A stretch of DNA of 64,000 nucleotides from JACCYJ01 sp038198775 (GCA_038198775.1 JBBPZV010000018.1:62001-126000); one strand, 5' to 3'. Shown: positions 17,450-25,297, counted from the first letter of the stretch. Numbers and translations: made by a program. Notes: generated by a model from the sequence alone, not told the origin.

Positions 17450-18565
17450 GTGATGGAGTTGGTCCTCGCCCTTGTTGGGGCGGTCATCGTTCTTATCGTC
17501 CTGCTCGACGTGTTCTTCACCGTTCTGTTTCCCGACAGCGGGCGCGGCCCGGTCCGCCGTCCACTGGCTCATGCGGTGTGGCGGTCGTCACGACACCTCG
17601 CTCGCTCTCTGCCGCAGGGCCGGCGACAACGCCTGTTGACCTATATCGGTCCAGTCCAGGTTGCCAGCACGATCATCGCTTGGGTGGTGCTGTTCGTGGT
17701 GGGCTGGGCGATGATTTTCCAGCCACTTCTTGGCACCCAAGTCGTGGCAGCCAGTGGGCGGACCGAGACTGGCTGGGCCGCGGCACTCTACTTCAGCGGG
17801 TACGTGCTCACCACGGTCGGGCTCGGGGACGTAGTCCCCACCTCTGGGTCCACGCGACTACTGACCGTGACCGAGGGCGCTATCGGGTTCACCATGCTCA
17901 CCCTGACGCTGACCTACTTCATGTCTGTGTACCCGGCATTGACCAAGCGTAAGACCGCCACCTTGTCCCTGCACCGGCGCACCTATAGCACAGGCGACCC
18001 CGTCGAATTCCTCGTTGGTCTCGCTGACGACCACTCCATGCCCCAAGCCGGGGAGCACCTCGCGTCCGTGGCCCACCTGTTAGCGGAGACGCTCGAAACC
18101 CACCGTGCGTATCCGGTGTTGCGCTATTTCCATTTCAACGATGATCGGTATGCGCTGGCCCGGGTACTTTTCATCGCGTTCGAGACGGACACGCTCATAC
18201 GCAGCGCCCTCGACCGGCAGAGCTACCGGACGCTGGTGAGCTCTCCCGTCGTCGAGGAGCTGTGGGACAGCGCCTTCGAACTCCTCATAGAGCTCAACGG
18301 CGTCCGGGAACCCTCTGCGCCGCATCCCCAGGAAGAGGACAGGTGGCGCCGCCGCCACCGCGAAGCAGCCCGTCGCCTGGAGGCGGCGGGCCTGCGGGTC
18401 GCCGACGACCCCGACGTTGCGGCCGACCACTATGTTGCCTTGCGCCGCCGGTGGGATGCACCGCTGCGAGACTTCGCCGCGGCCATGGTTTACGACTGGG
18501 CAAAGGTGGAGGTCACCGCATCCGCCGGCGGCCCCGAGCAGGATCGCCTTCGCGGCGAGATGTAG
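17450..18565 (+). CDS. Two-pore-domain-type potassium ion channel protein
   Basis: A 371-residue protein with an N-terminal helix LALVGAVIVLIVLLDVFFTVLF, further membrane helices, and a pore loop with the potassium selectivity filter TTVGLGD near residue 125, followed by VVPTSGSTRLLTVTEG leading into the inner helix. The cytoplasmic C-terminus (about 170-371) is helical and not a recognisable RCK domain. It therefore belongs to the ion_trans_2 class rather than TrkA-gated channels. Start is GTG at 17450, or ATG at the next codon. A small membrane protein gene precedes it closely. Confidence 0.85.
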   Translation: MMELVLALVGAVIVLIVLLDVFFTVLFPDSGRGPVRRPLAHAVWRSSRHLARSLPQGRRQRLLTYIGPVQVASTIIAWVVLFVVGWAMIFQPLLGTQVVAASGRTETGWAAALYFSGYVLTTVGLGDVVPTSGSTRLLTVTEGAIGFTMLTLTLTYFMSVYPALTKRKTATLSLHRRTYSTGDPVEFLVGLADDHSMPQAGEHLASVAHLLAETLETHRAYPVLRYFHFNDDRYALARVLFIAFETDTLIRSALDRQSYRTLVSSPVVEELWDSAFELLIELNGVREPSAPHPQEEDRWRRRHREAARRLEAAGLRVADDPDVAADHYVALRRRWDAPLRDFAAAMVYDWAKVEVTASAGGPEQDRLRGEM

Positions 18566-18864
18566 CTCGCATCGGTGACCTCCGAGCAGTTGAGCCGTGA
18601 CCTCCAGTGCGGTCTGGGCCGTGCAGCTCATTCCCACCTCGGAGATCGGTCCCGTTGCGTTGGCGTCCTGCACACAACCGACGAGCGAGCTAGTCGTGCG
18701 GCCGCGGGCGCTGACCTGCCGATCCGCGCGGGGCACACCGGACTGCTGGAGCTCGATCTCGGCAGGGCTCAGCCGCTGCCCGAGCGGCTGGCCGCGTTCA
18801 TCGAGGGCTCGGCGGGCATCATGCGCCGCGCCGGCGCGCTCTTCGCCGTCGGCGCCCAGGCTGA

Positions 18865-20502
18865 GCCCTGATCCACCGGCGTTGATTCGTGACCTGTGAT
18901 TTTCGATCGGCCGTGGTTGACGTCGGGAGGTGGGTGTGGCTGACCGGCCGGCCGGTACCGGCTCTTCCACTTTGAAGTCTTCGGGTCGTGCCGTCGCCGG
19001 CTGGGTGGTCAGGTTGTGGCCGGGAGCGGGGGGCCGGTTGCGGCCAACCACAGCGAGTGCCAGCCCGGCGACCATGGCCAGTGCGTGGGCAGGTGCAGGA
19101 CGATCCGTCGGCCGGTCGCGGCGATCCGGGCGGGGATGTTGAGGACCCGGGTGCGTAGGGTCGCCCAGCGGGCGGTGCGCATCGCGGCCGCGACGGCGGT
19201 GGCGCGGGCGATGTTGAACGCGATCACCGCGCACGCGACCCACGCGGCGTTCGCCGCGTACTTTCCCGATGGCAGGTGTGCGAGCGGGCCGTCTTTGAGT
19301 TCGGCGATGACCTGCTCGACCAGGGCGTGGTCGCGGTGACGCTGGTCGGCCTCAACCACGCCGAGGGTGCTGTTGGTGATGAAGGCATGGTGCCGGTAGG
19401 TGGCGAACAGCTCGCCCTGCTCGCTGCCATCGGATGCGAGCGGCGGGAGTCGCTTGACGCGGCGCACGACCAGGCGGCACGGAACATGTTCGGCCTTGCG
19501 ACGGCCGGTGAACGCGACGAAGTCGATCTCGGCGACCTCCGCGTCGGACACCCACCGCTGCTCGTCGTCGTCGAAGATCGCGTTGGGGTACTCGATGGGC
19601 TGCCACGCATCCGCGTCGATGCTGGTGATCGCGGCGGTCACGGTCGGTGTCGTCCGGGCAGTCACGGAGAACCACGCCTTGTGCCGGATCGCGGTCCCCA
19701 CGAACGCCCACCCGTAGTAGGCCGAGTCCGCTCGGACCAGGACCTGACCGGTGACGCCGGCAGCCCGGGCAGTCGTGATGCTGTGGGCGAGCAGCCGCCC
19801 GACGCCGGTAGCCGAAGCGGTGTTGCCCGTGCGGAGTCGGGCACGGGCGATGACCGGTGCCGCGGTCGCAGTCGAGACCGTGGCCAACTGCAGGTTCAAG
19901 CCCCGGACCCCGCTGTAGCCGAATGCGGCGCCCTGCTTGGCGTAGCCGTGGACCTCACCGATGGTGTCGTCGACGTCGACGAACGCGATCCCATCGACTT
20001 CGCCACCGGCGAGCAGCCCGGGCACCCGGGTCGCGAGTCCGGCCAGCAGGTCGCCGCTGGCCTTGTCGAGCTGTTGGACGTGCCCGTGGGTGAAGGACCG
20101 CAGCAACGTGCCCAGCGTCGAGGGCGCTCGGACCCCGGCGAACAACCGGCCCATCCCGCCGTGGCGGAGAAGGTCGAGGTCATCGATCGAGTCCGCGCCC
20201 GCAAGCATCCCGCCGACCACGCTCACGGTCTTCGCCCCGGCGTTCGGCGAACACACCGACAGGCCGTCGAGCAAGTCGTACAGGCCAGCGGACCCGGCCA
20301 GCCGAAGCTCCGGGACCAAGCCCGCGGCCGACACCAGATTCGGGTCATCAAAAACGGGCCGGATCGTGTGAGAAGGTTTCACTTACGAGGTGCCCCTCCT
20401 GGTCGGGCCGATGATGGCGTCGCAATCACCATCGTCCCCGCCCAGGAGGGCATACTCGTCTACGCCACGCTCACCCCGTCCTCCGGCACCGGTGGATCAG
20501 GG
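18865..20502 (-). mobile_element. IS1380-family insertion sequence
   Basis: The ends are inverted: GCCCTGATCCACCGGCG at the left (18865-18881) and, on the opposite strand, CCCTGATCCACCGGTG from 20502. Both are flanked by the direct repeat CTGA (18861-18864 and 20503-20506), a 4-bp duplication as expected for this family. It encodes one intact transposase. The exact left end may be off by one base, because the left copy has an extra G before CCC. The element interrupts a TetR-like remnant. Confidence 0.82.
19009..20382 (-). CDS. IS1380-family transposase
   Basis: A 457-residue DDE transposase. Visible family text includes VSAAGLVPELRLAGSAGLYD at the N-terminus, FVDVDDTIGEVHGYAKQG (first acidic site), VLVRADSAYYGWAF (second aspartate), and the C-terminal FITNSTLGVVEADQRHRDHA then EQVIAELKDGPLAHLPSGK, which carries the catalytic glutamate. 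The reading frame is intact, so the element may still be active. The start is an upstream-facing codon at 20382 within the right end of the element. It is the only protein in the element. Confidence 0.92.
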   Translation of the reverse strand: MKPSHTIRPVFDDPNLVSAAGLVPELRLAGSAGLYDLLDGLSVCSPNAGAKTVSVVGGMLAGADSIDDLDLLRHGGMGRLFAGVRAPSTLGTLLRSFTHGHVQQLDKASGDLLAGLATRVPGLLAGGEVDGIAFVDVDDTIGEVHGYAKQGAAFGYSGVRGLNLQLATVSTATAAPVIARARLRTGNTASATGVGRLLAHSITTARAAGVTGQVLVRADSAYYGWAFVGTAIRHKAWFSVTARTTPTVTAAITSIDADAWQPIEYPNAIFDDDEQRWVSDAEVAEIDFVAFTGRRKAEHVPCRLVVRRVKRLPPLASDGSEQGELFATYRHHAFITNSTLGVVEADQRHRDHALVEQVIAELKDGPLAHLPSGKYAANAAWVACAVIAFNIARATAVAAAMRTARWATLRTRVLNIPARIAATGRRIVLHLPTHWPWSPGWHSLWLAATGPPLPATT

Positions 20503-20774
20503 CTGAAGCATCCGAGCCAGACGTCGCAGCGGCGGCCCAGGCAGGTCGTAAAGCCACCCACGAGCTGATCCGGGCGTTCTGGAAACAAGCGGCGACCGAT
20601 GGACTGCTGCCTGAAGGCACCGACACCGGTTGGCTGGCCGAGACCACGTCGGTGCTCTGCTCCGCCGACACTTACGTACACATCGTCGAGTGGGACGCGA
20701 CACCTATCCCAGGTGGCTGCGCGCCACGATTCATCGGCTCCTCGGCGAAGAAGGGCTGTCACCGTAGGCCGTGA

Positions 20775-21621
20775 TGCCTTCCGCTGACGGGACGCCCGTA
20801 CGTCGCCGAGTCGCTGAAGGGACCGTGGCGATCGTGCTTGGTGCTCGCCAGTCGATGCACGTCAACGACGCCCGCCACCTGATGGATCGAATCGGGCGAG
20901 ATGGATCACCAGGTACTCCATGCCAACTGAGTGGCTTGCGGTCCGATCGAGGGGCGTCCGCTGCTGTTCACTCACCGCTGGCACAGACCAGAGGGAACGC
21001 GACGTGCTCCCTGGCCCTGGCCGATTCTGCCGCCGTGTGATCCGTGGTCGTCGACCGACCGCAGGGACGCCGTCATCGCCAAGAGACAGGGACAATTGTT
21101 TGCTCCCCGCCAAGTTGGCTCAACCTTGGGCGGCCCCCCGCCCTTCTCGAACTCAAGCGTACAGGATGCGGGATTTCTCACGTCGGCTATGACGCTGCAA
21201 CCGCTCGCTCCTTCTAGTATCGAGCCGGCAAGGCTCGAGACGCAAACTGGGTCTTTCTCGGCCACTGTTTGTCTCGCTCGCAATGACGCGGAGTACCAGG
21301 GTAACGAAGTGCATGTCGAGCGAGATTGCACTGGTCATAGTTGTTAGCCCCCTTGAGTCATAGCTTCTAGCTCGCCTGAGAAATGCGCCACCGTGCGGGG
21401 CACGCGAAACGGGCACGTCACTGCGAGGGCATTCGGTGGCTTGTTGTCGGCTCCTCAGACCCCTAGTAGTCCGGCACCAAACTGGGGCTGGGCGGCGTCC
21501 ATCGCGGAGGCCACCTGGCCCGTTGCGGACCTCCTTGGTCTGTGACAGGTTGAGCACGAAGGGTAAGCAGCATCTGGTGTGGTCGAGAGGCTGCTGTGAC
21601 TCAAGAGCAGGCGTGTGGGGG
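20775..21621. other. Gene-poor region after the IS element
   Basis: About 850 bases with no frame that has both a ribosome site and recognisable protein content, on either strand. Short frames of 80-140 codons exist but read as random sequence. Base composition is more mixed (more A and T) than in the core genes around it. It is probably decayed or acquired DNA left of the peptide/GGDEF-EAL locus. Confidence 0.5.
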
Positions 21622-21653
21622 ATGCGAATCCGCATGGTCAGCATCTTTATACT
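21622..21653 (+). promoter_or_regulatory. Putative promoter with palindromic operator for the repeat-peptide locus
   Basis: ATGCG and CGCAT form a perfect inverted repeat (21622-21626 and 21631-21635), with a -10-like TATACT at 21648-21653. No good -35 is visible, so an activator may bind the palindrome. Transcription from about 21660 would give a 260-base leader before the peptide gene. Confidence 0.4.
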
Positions 21654-21696
21654 GTGAGTGAGGACACGATCGGAGAACGAGCAGGTCGGTCAACCT

Positions 21697-21822
21697 CCCC
21701 GAATGGGGCAAACGCGGCGCCTCGGCAACGCGACAAGCACAATCTGTAGCCGTGCGGAACGCCTCCGTAATAGTCGCTGCGAGTGGGAAGAAAGTCCCTT
21801 CTGCGGCTGGCATTCGGAGGCG
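21697..21822 (+). ncRNA. Putative structured leader RNA
   Basis: Successive stems can be drawn: CCCC/GGGG at 21697-21708, CGCG/CGCG at 21713-21732, GCAC/GTGC at 21737-21755, and a long branched hairpin closed by CGCCTCCG (21760-21767) and CGGAGGCG (21815-21822). Inside that hairpin are AGTCGC/GCGGCT and GGGA/TCCC. The unpaired GGCAAAC between stems 1 and 2 recalls c-di-GMP-I riboswitches, but the partner sequence of that class is missing. A new regulatory RNA is possible; this is an inference from pairing by eye. Confidence 0.4.
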
Positions 21823-21881
21823 AAGATGTGGCAATATTCCCAGCACAGCGAATCTCGGGTCGCCCTGTCAGCAACGAGTTC

Positions 21882-21900
21882 GACCACCTCCTCGGTGGTC
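21882..21900 (+). promoter_or_regulatory. Hairpin just upstream of the repeat-peptide ribosome site
   Basis: GACCACC and GGTGGTC form a perfect 7-bp stem with loop TCCTC, ending seven bases before the AAGAGG ribosome site. It could control access to that site or act as the final stem of the leader. Confidence 0.45.
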
Positions 21901-21921
21901 ACCAGACAAGAGGCAGCCGAC

Positions 21922-22131
21922 ATGTCGCAATCGACCCTCCTCGGGATCACGCACCGTAGCCAAGTTTCCGCTACCCACAACTGGGACACGTACGAGTGGG
22001 CCAAGACGAGCACCCACAACTGGGACGAGCTCACCCACAACTGGGACGAGCTCACCCACAACTGGGACGAGCTCACCCACAACTGGGACGAGCTCACCCA
22101 CAACTGGGATACCTACGAGTGGGCTGCCTGA
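21922..22131 (+). CDS. 69-residue THNWDEL-repeat peptide
   Basis: A short protein with a 17-residue leader (MSQSTLLGITHRSQVSA) and then repeats: THNWDTYEWAKTS, four copies of THNWDEL, and a final THNWDTYEWAA. The two longer units bracket the short ones. The ATG at 21922 follows AAGAGG with eight bases between. There is no signal peptide, cysteine or membrane helix. The four central units are identical at DNA level, so the array expanded recently or is being homogenised. It could be a multi-core precursor of a modified peptide, a ligand-binding array, or a regulator of the GGDEF-EAL enzyme encoded 106 bases downstream. No modifying enzyme is visible in the window. I do not recognise a family. 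Confidence 0.7.
   Translation: MSQSTLLGITHRSQVSATHNWDTYEWAKTSTHNWDELTHNWDELTHNWDELTHNWDELTHNWDTYEWAA
22012..22109 (+). repeat. 21-bp tandem repeat inside the peptide gene
   Basis: Four full copies of ACCCACAACTGGGACGAGCT plus C start at 22012, 22033, 22054 and 22075, with a partial fifth at 22096. A further matching 14-base segment lies at 21973. The unit is seven codons and keeps the frame, and the copies are identical even at synonymous positions. Confidence 0.95.
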
Positions 22132-22199
22132 GCCTTCCGCGCTCAGTTAGCTCATCTCTTGGACGTAAGCACGCCTAAGGGGCGACACTGGTCGGGTTC

Positions 22200-22226
22200 T
22201 GACTGCCGGGAGATCCCCGGCAGTCA
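22200..22226 (+). terminator. Hairpin between repeat peptide and GGDEF-EAL gene
   Basis: A perfect 11-bp stem, TGACTGCCGGG paired with CCCGGCAGTCA, encloses loop AGATC. No T-run follows, and it ends 10 bases before the GGDEF-EAL start. It could be a weak terminator, a processing site, or a structure that limits translation of the enzyme. Confidence 0.55.
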
Positions 22227-22236
22227 TGGATGAGCC

Positions 22237-24945
22237 TTGAGTGGGAGTCCGTTGCAGCCTGGCGTTCCTCGTCTCCAAGCACGCACACTCAGCCTGGCCG
22301 TGGGAGCGGCTGGGCTGTTGGCGTGGCTTGTCGTTACGCAATGGACAGAGGGCTCGCGTCTCAGCGGCCATGACTATCTGCCATGGTTGCTCTCGTTCGC
22401 CGTTTTGCTCGCCCATGTGCTTCCTCGAAGGCTATATGCCGTAGGCCGAGCGGTGGACAGCATCAACCTCGATGAGGTGTTGTTTGTACCGGTCCTCCTC
22501 AGTCTGCCTGCTGGCGAAGTCCCTCTAATCGCAGCTCTGGCATCAGTTGCGGGGAGCCTGACAGTTCACCGTCCGCCTGTGAAGGCACTATTCAATTGCG
22601 GGCAGTTGGTGGTAGCCAGCTCGGTGGGTGCCCTGGTTTGTTATGAAGTGAGTGGTGCCAGCAGGTCCGTACTGGATGCACGACACATGGTTGGCGCCGC
22701 TATAGGCACGATCGTCATCGCCCTTGTAAGCAACGTGGCAGTCGCCCTGGTGATCGCATATACGACAGGTTCTGAATTTCCCCGCTGGCTGGGTATAGTG
22801 CCGAATCACCTTATGGCGTGGCTAGGAGCAACAGTATTGGGAGCTAGCGCGTCCATAGCGATGTTCACTTATCCTTGGGGCCTGCTGCTCGCAGTATCGC
22901 TGGTGGTCTTCGTACAGCGCGCCTACTCATCTCAATTGCGTGAGGAGGCCGCAAGGACACAGGCTGAACACCTGCAGCAGGCAACAGCAGCGCTTCGATC
23001 AACGCACGAGAGACCAGCAATCGAGAGCCTTCTCACGCAATCAGCACAAGACCTCGTCGGTTCCCGTCACGCGATTGTCCTAAGCCATGATGATGAGCCA
23101 CCCAGCGGCGCCCTTACGGCAAAGATGCCGTCAGGGCATGTGCTCGTTGCGGAGGATCGACTCGGGCCGGGAAGTTGGACCGCGCAGGAGCGAGAAGCGC
23201 TCTTGTCGCTTGCCGGCGTCGGAGACGACGCCTTGCGAAGCGCCGATCTCATCGCGCAGCTCCAGACAATTACCAATGCCCAAACCGAGGCAGTGGTGGC
23301 ATTCGACGCAGCCGGGGCGGTCACATTCGCGAATCCAGCTGCCGTCAAGATGCTCCGTCGTGGGTCAGTCGGCGAGCTGCTCGGCAGGCCCATCGACGAG
23401 GTGTGCCCGCTGCGCTCGGACGGCGACCAGATCGACCTGGTACACGAGCTCGCCGTCGGCACCGTCGTGCCCGACGGGGACGCCACCCTCTACACCGAGC
23501 GCGGAAACCGGATCGAGGTGGCGTACTCGTTCAACCCGCTGACCGGCCTTGACGAGGACCGGGCGGGCGCGGTGATGGTGCTTCGTGACGTCAGCGAGCG
23601 CCGGGCCTTCCAGGAGGCCCTGACCTACCGGGCGTTGCACGACGAGCTGACCGGCCTACCGAACCGGCGCCTGTTCCTCGATCGGATCGACGAGGTGCTC
23701 GCGAGCAGTGTGCTAACGGGAGCGCACCACGCGGTGATCTTCGTCGACCTCGACCGCTTCAAGCTGGTCAACGACTCCTTCGGGCATCTGGTCGGCGACC
23801 AGTTGCTGGTCCAGATGAGCGATCGGCTGCAACGGCTGGTGGACGCGTCGGAAACCATGGCGCGGCTGGCCGGTGACGAGTTCGTGATCCTGGTCGAGAA
23901 CGTCGGAGTCGAGCGTGACGCGCTCGACCTGTCCGAACGCATGCTGGCCGAGCTTCGCCAGCCCTACCTCATCGACGGACACACGGTGCTGGTCACGGTG
24001 TCCATCGGGGTCGCGGTGACATCACCCGGCGACTCCCGAGACGACGCGATGCTGGCGGCGGACGCCGCTGCGTACGCGGCGAAGTCGGCCGGCCGCAACT
24101 GCATCCGCTTCGCCACCCAGGAGCTTGTCGACGCCTCGCGGGTGCGCCTGGAGATGGAGGCGAGGCTGCGTAACGCGCTCGACAAGGAAGAGCTGACCCT
24201 GCGCTTCCAGCCGATCGTCGACACGAAGACGCGGGAGCTGGCCGGGCTGGAGTCGCTGGTGCGCTGGGAGCCGCCCGGTGAGGCGGTGATTCCTCCCAAC
24301 GACTTCATCCCGCTGGCCGAGGACAGTGGCCTGATCGTGTTCCTCGGGCGCTGGGTGCTGGAGGAGTCGTGCCGCGTCGTCCAGTCGTGGAACCTCGCCC
24401 ACCCCGAGCGTGGCCCGATCGTGGTGTCGGTCAACCTCTCCGCTTTGCAGCTGGCGCAGCCTCGGTTGGCGCAGGAGGTGCTCCAAGTCCTCAACCGCAC
24501 CGGGATGCCAGCCGAGCAACTCTGCTTGGAGATCACCGAGACCGCGGTGCTGGCCGACATCGAGTCCAACGTACAGACGCTGCGGGACCTCCAGGCCATC
24601 GGCGTACGAGTCGCCGTCGATGACTTCGGCACCGGGTATTCGTCGCTGGCGTACCTGCGGACACTGCCGGTCGACGTGGTCAAGCTGGACGCCGCCTTCA
24701 TCGCCGGTCTGGGCCAGGACATGGTCGACACCCAGATCGTCGCCGCGGTGCTCCGCCTGTGCAAGGCCCTTGGCCGGCGGACGGTCGCCGAGGGCGTGGA
24801 GACAGAACTGCAATGGCGCACTCTGACGAGGATGGGGTGCCCGTCCATGCAGGGCTACCTGATCGCACCGCCCATGCGGGCCGAGGAGTTCGTACGCTAC
24901 TGGGACTCGCTTCACACCCCGACGCTGCGGGCCGTGGAGAGCTGA
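22237..24945 (+). CDS. Membrane GGDEF-EAL protein (c-di-GMP synthesis/degradation)
   Basis: A protein of up to 902 residues. Residues 1-230 hold about seven membrane helices, followed by a coiled linker, a PAS-like segment (about 345-455, QTEAVVAFDAAGAVTFANPA), a GGDEF domain (about 465-625) and an EAL domain (about 645-890). The GGDEF site is AGDEF, which can be active. The EAL site has ESL in place of EAL but keeps NLS, the glutamate of ITET, DDFGTGYSSL, the lysine of VVKLD, EGVE and the glutamine of MQGY, so hydrolysis of c-di-GMP is plausible. The start is uncertain: an in-frame TGA at 22231 limits it to TTG 22237 or TTG 22252 (GGGAG upstream). Codon use is less GC-biased in the first third. 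Confidence 0.9.
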   Translation: MSGSPLQPGVPRLQARTLSLAVGAAGLLAWLVVTQWTEGSRLSGHDYLPWLLSFAVLLAHVLPRRLYAVGRAVDSINLDEVLFVPVLLSLPAGEVPLIAALASVAGSLTVHRPPVKALFNCGQLVVASSVGALVCYEVSGASRSVLDARHMVGAAIGTIVIALVSNVAVALVIAYTTGSEFPRWLGIVPNHLMAWLGATVLGASASIAMFTYPWGLLLAVSLVVFVQRAYSSQLREEAARTQAEHLQQATAALRSTHERPAIESLLTQSAQDLVGSRHAIVLSHDDEPPSGALTAKMPSGHVLVAEDRLGPGSWTAQEREALLSLAGVGDDALRSADLIAQLQTITNAQTEAVVAFDAAGAVTFANPAAVKMLRRGSVGELLGRPIDEVCPLRSDGDQIDLVHELAVGTVVPDGDATLYTERGNRIEVAYSFNPLTGLDEDRAGAVMVLRDVSERRAFQEALTYRALHDELTGLPNRRLFLDRIDEVLASSVLTGAHHAVIFVDLDRFKLVNDSFGHLVGDQLLVQMSDRLQRLVDASETMARLAGDEFVILVENVGVERDALDLSERMLAELRQPYLIDGHTVLVTVSIGVAVTSPGDSRDDAMLAADAAAYAAKSAGRNCIRFATQELVDASRVRLEMEARLRNALDKEELTLRFQPIVDTKTRELAGLESLVRWEPPGEAVIPPNDFIPLAEDSGLIVFLGRWVLEESCRVVQSWNLAHPERGPIVVSVNLSALQLAQPRLAQEVLQVLNRTGMPAEQLCLEITETAVLADIESNVQTLRDLQAIGVRVAVDDFGTGYSSLAYLRTLPVDVVKLDAAFIAGLGQDMVDTQIVAAVLRLCKALGRRTVAEGVETELQWRTLTRMGCPSMQGYLIAPPMRAEEFVRYWDSLHTPTLRAVES

Positions 24946-24952
24946 GCCCGGC

Positions 24953-25297
24953 TCACAGATAGAGCCCGGTCTGCCCGTCCTCGATCCGCCCGGACGCGAC
25001 CGCGTGCAGGTCGCGTTCGCGCAACAGCACGTAGTCCTCACCGCGTACCTCGACGTCAGCCTTGTCCTCGGGATCGAACATCACCCGGTCGCCCACCTGG
25101 ACGGTCCGCACGTGCTGACCGATCGCGCAGACCCGGGCCCACCACAGCCGGCGCCCCATCGCGGCGGTCGCCGGGATAACGATGCCTGCCGACGACCGGC
25201 GCTCCCCGTGTTCGCTGTCGAGCGACACGAGGACGCGGTCGTGCAGCATCCGGATCGGTAGCTTGTCCTCGCCACCCGCCGCGGTGGGCAGGCCCAT
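24953..25297 (-). CDS. GroES-like co-chaperone paralogue
   Basis: A 114-residue GroES-family protein. IRMLHDRVLVSLDSE is the first strand of the GroES barrel, SSAGIVIPATA is the region of the mobile loop, and GDRVMFDPEDKADVEVRGED then YVLLRERDLHAV forms the rest. It lacks a neighbouring groEL, and the mobile loop is not the classical IVLP sequence context, so it is probably a second copy with a separate job. The ATG is at 25297; an internal ATG at residue 17 would give a normal-length GroES. It converges on the GGDEF-EAL gene with seven bases between. Confidence 0.75.
   Translation of the reverse strand: MGLPTAAGGEDKLPIRMLHDRVLVSLDSEHGERRSSAGIVIPATAAMGRRLWWARVCAIGQHVRTVQVGDRVMFDPEDKADVEVRGEDYVLLRERDLHAVASGRIEDGQTGLYL

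Larger units (their letters stand above)
18750..20767 (+). pseudogene. TetR-family regulator remnant split by an IS1380 element
   Basis: The text before the insertion (PERLAAFIEGSAGIMRRAG, then FAVGAQAE, ending at the CTGA at 18861-18864) joins in frame to text after it (ASEPDVAAAAQAGRKATHE, then IRAFWKQAATDGLLPEG and TGWLAETT, from 20507) once the element and one CTGA are removed. The joined frame reads like the ligand-binding domain of a TetR regulator. The end needs one frame change near 20695 to read YPRWLRATIHRLLGEEGL and stop at 20767. No helix-turn-helix half is visible upstream in any frame, so the gene had probably lost its 5' part. The 5' boundary is approximate. Confidence 0.6.

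Noticed and set aside
18080..19243. A 387-codon minus-strand frame across the potassium channel and IS end
   Set aside because: It overlaps the channel antisense and the left inverted repeat; there is no family signal.
20775..21621. Small frames of 80-140 codons after the IS element
   Set aside because: None has a ribosome site, codon bias or a recognisable motif; treated as gene-poor DNA.
21697..21755. A canonical c-di-GMP-I (GEMM) riboswitch
   Set aside because: Only GGCAAAC matches; the essential ACGCAAAGCC-type segment and the usual stem order are missing, so I call only an unclassified structured leader.
21658..21921. An N-terminal extension of the repeat peptide (frame open from 21658)
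   Set aside because: It overlaps the stems of the leader, reads as random sequence, and the ATG at 21922 has its own ribosome site.
21973..22109. A CRISPR array
   Set aside because: The 21-bp repeats are contiguous, with no spacers of unique sequence, keep a reading frame, and lie in a gene with a ribosome site.
24953..25297. A groES-groEL operon
   Set aside because: No groEL follows; the next genes are a DUF3618 protein and tRNA-Leu, so it is an isolated GroES-like paralogue.
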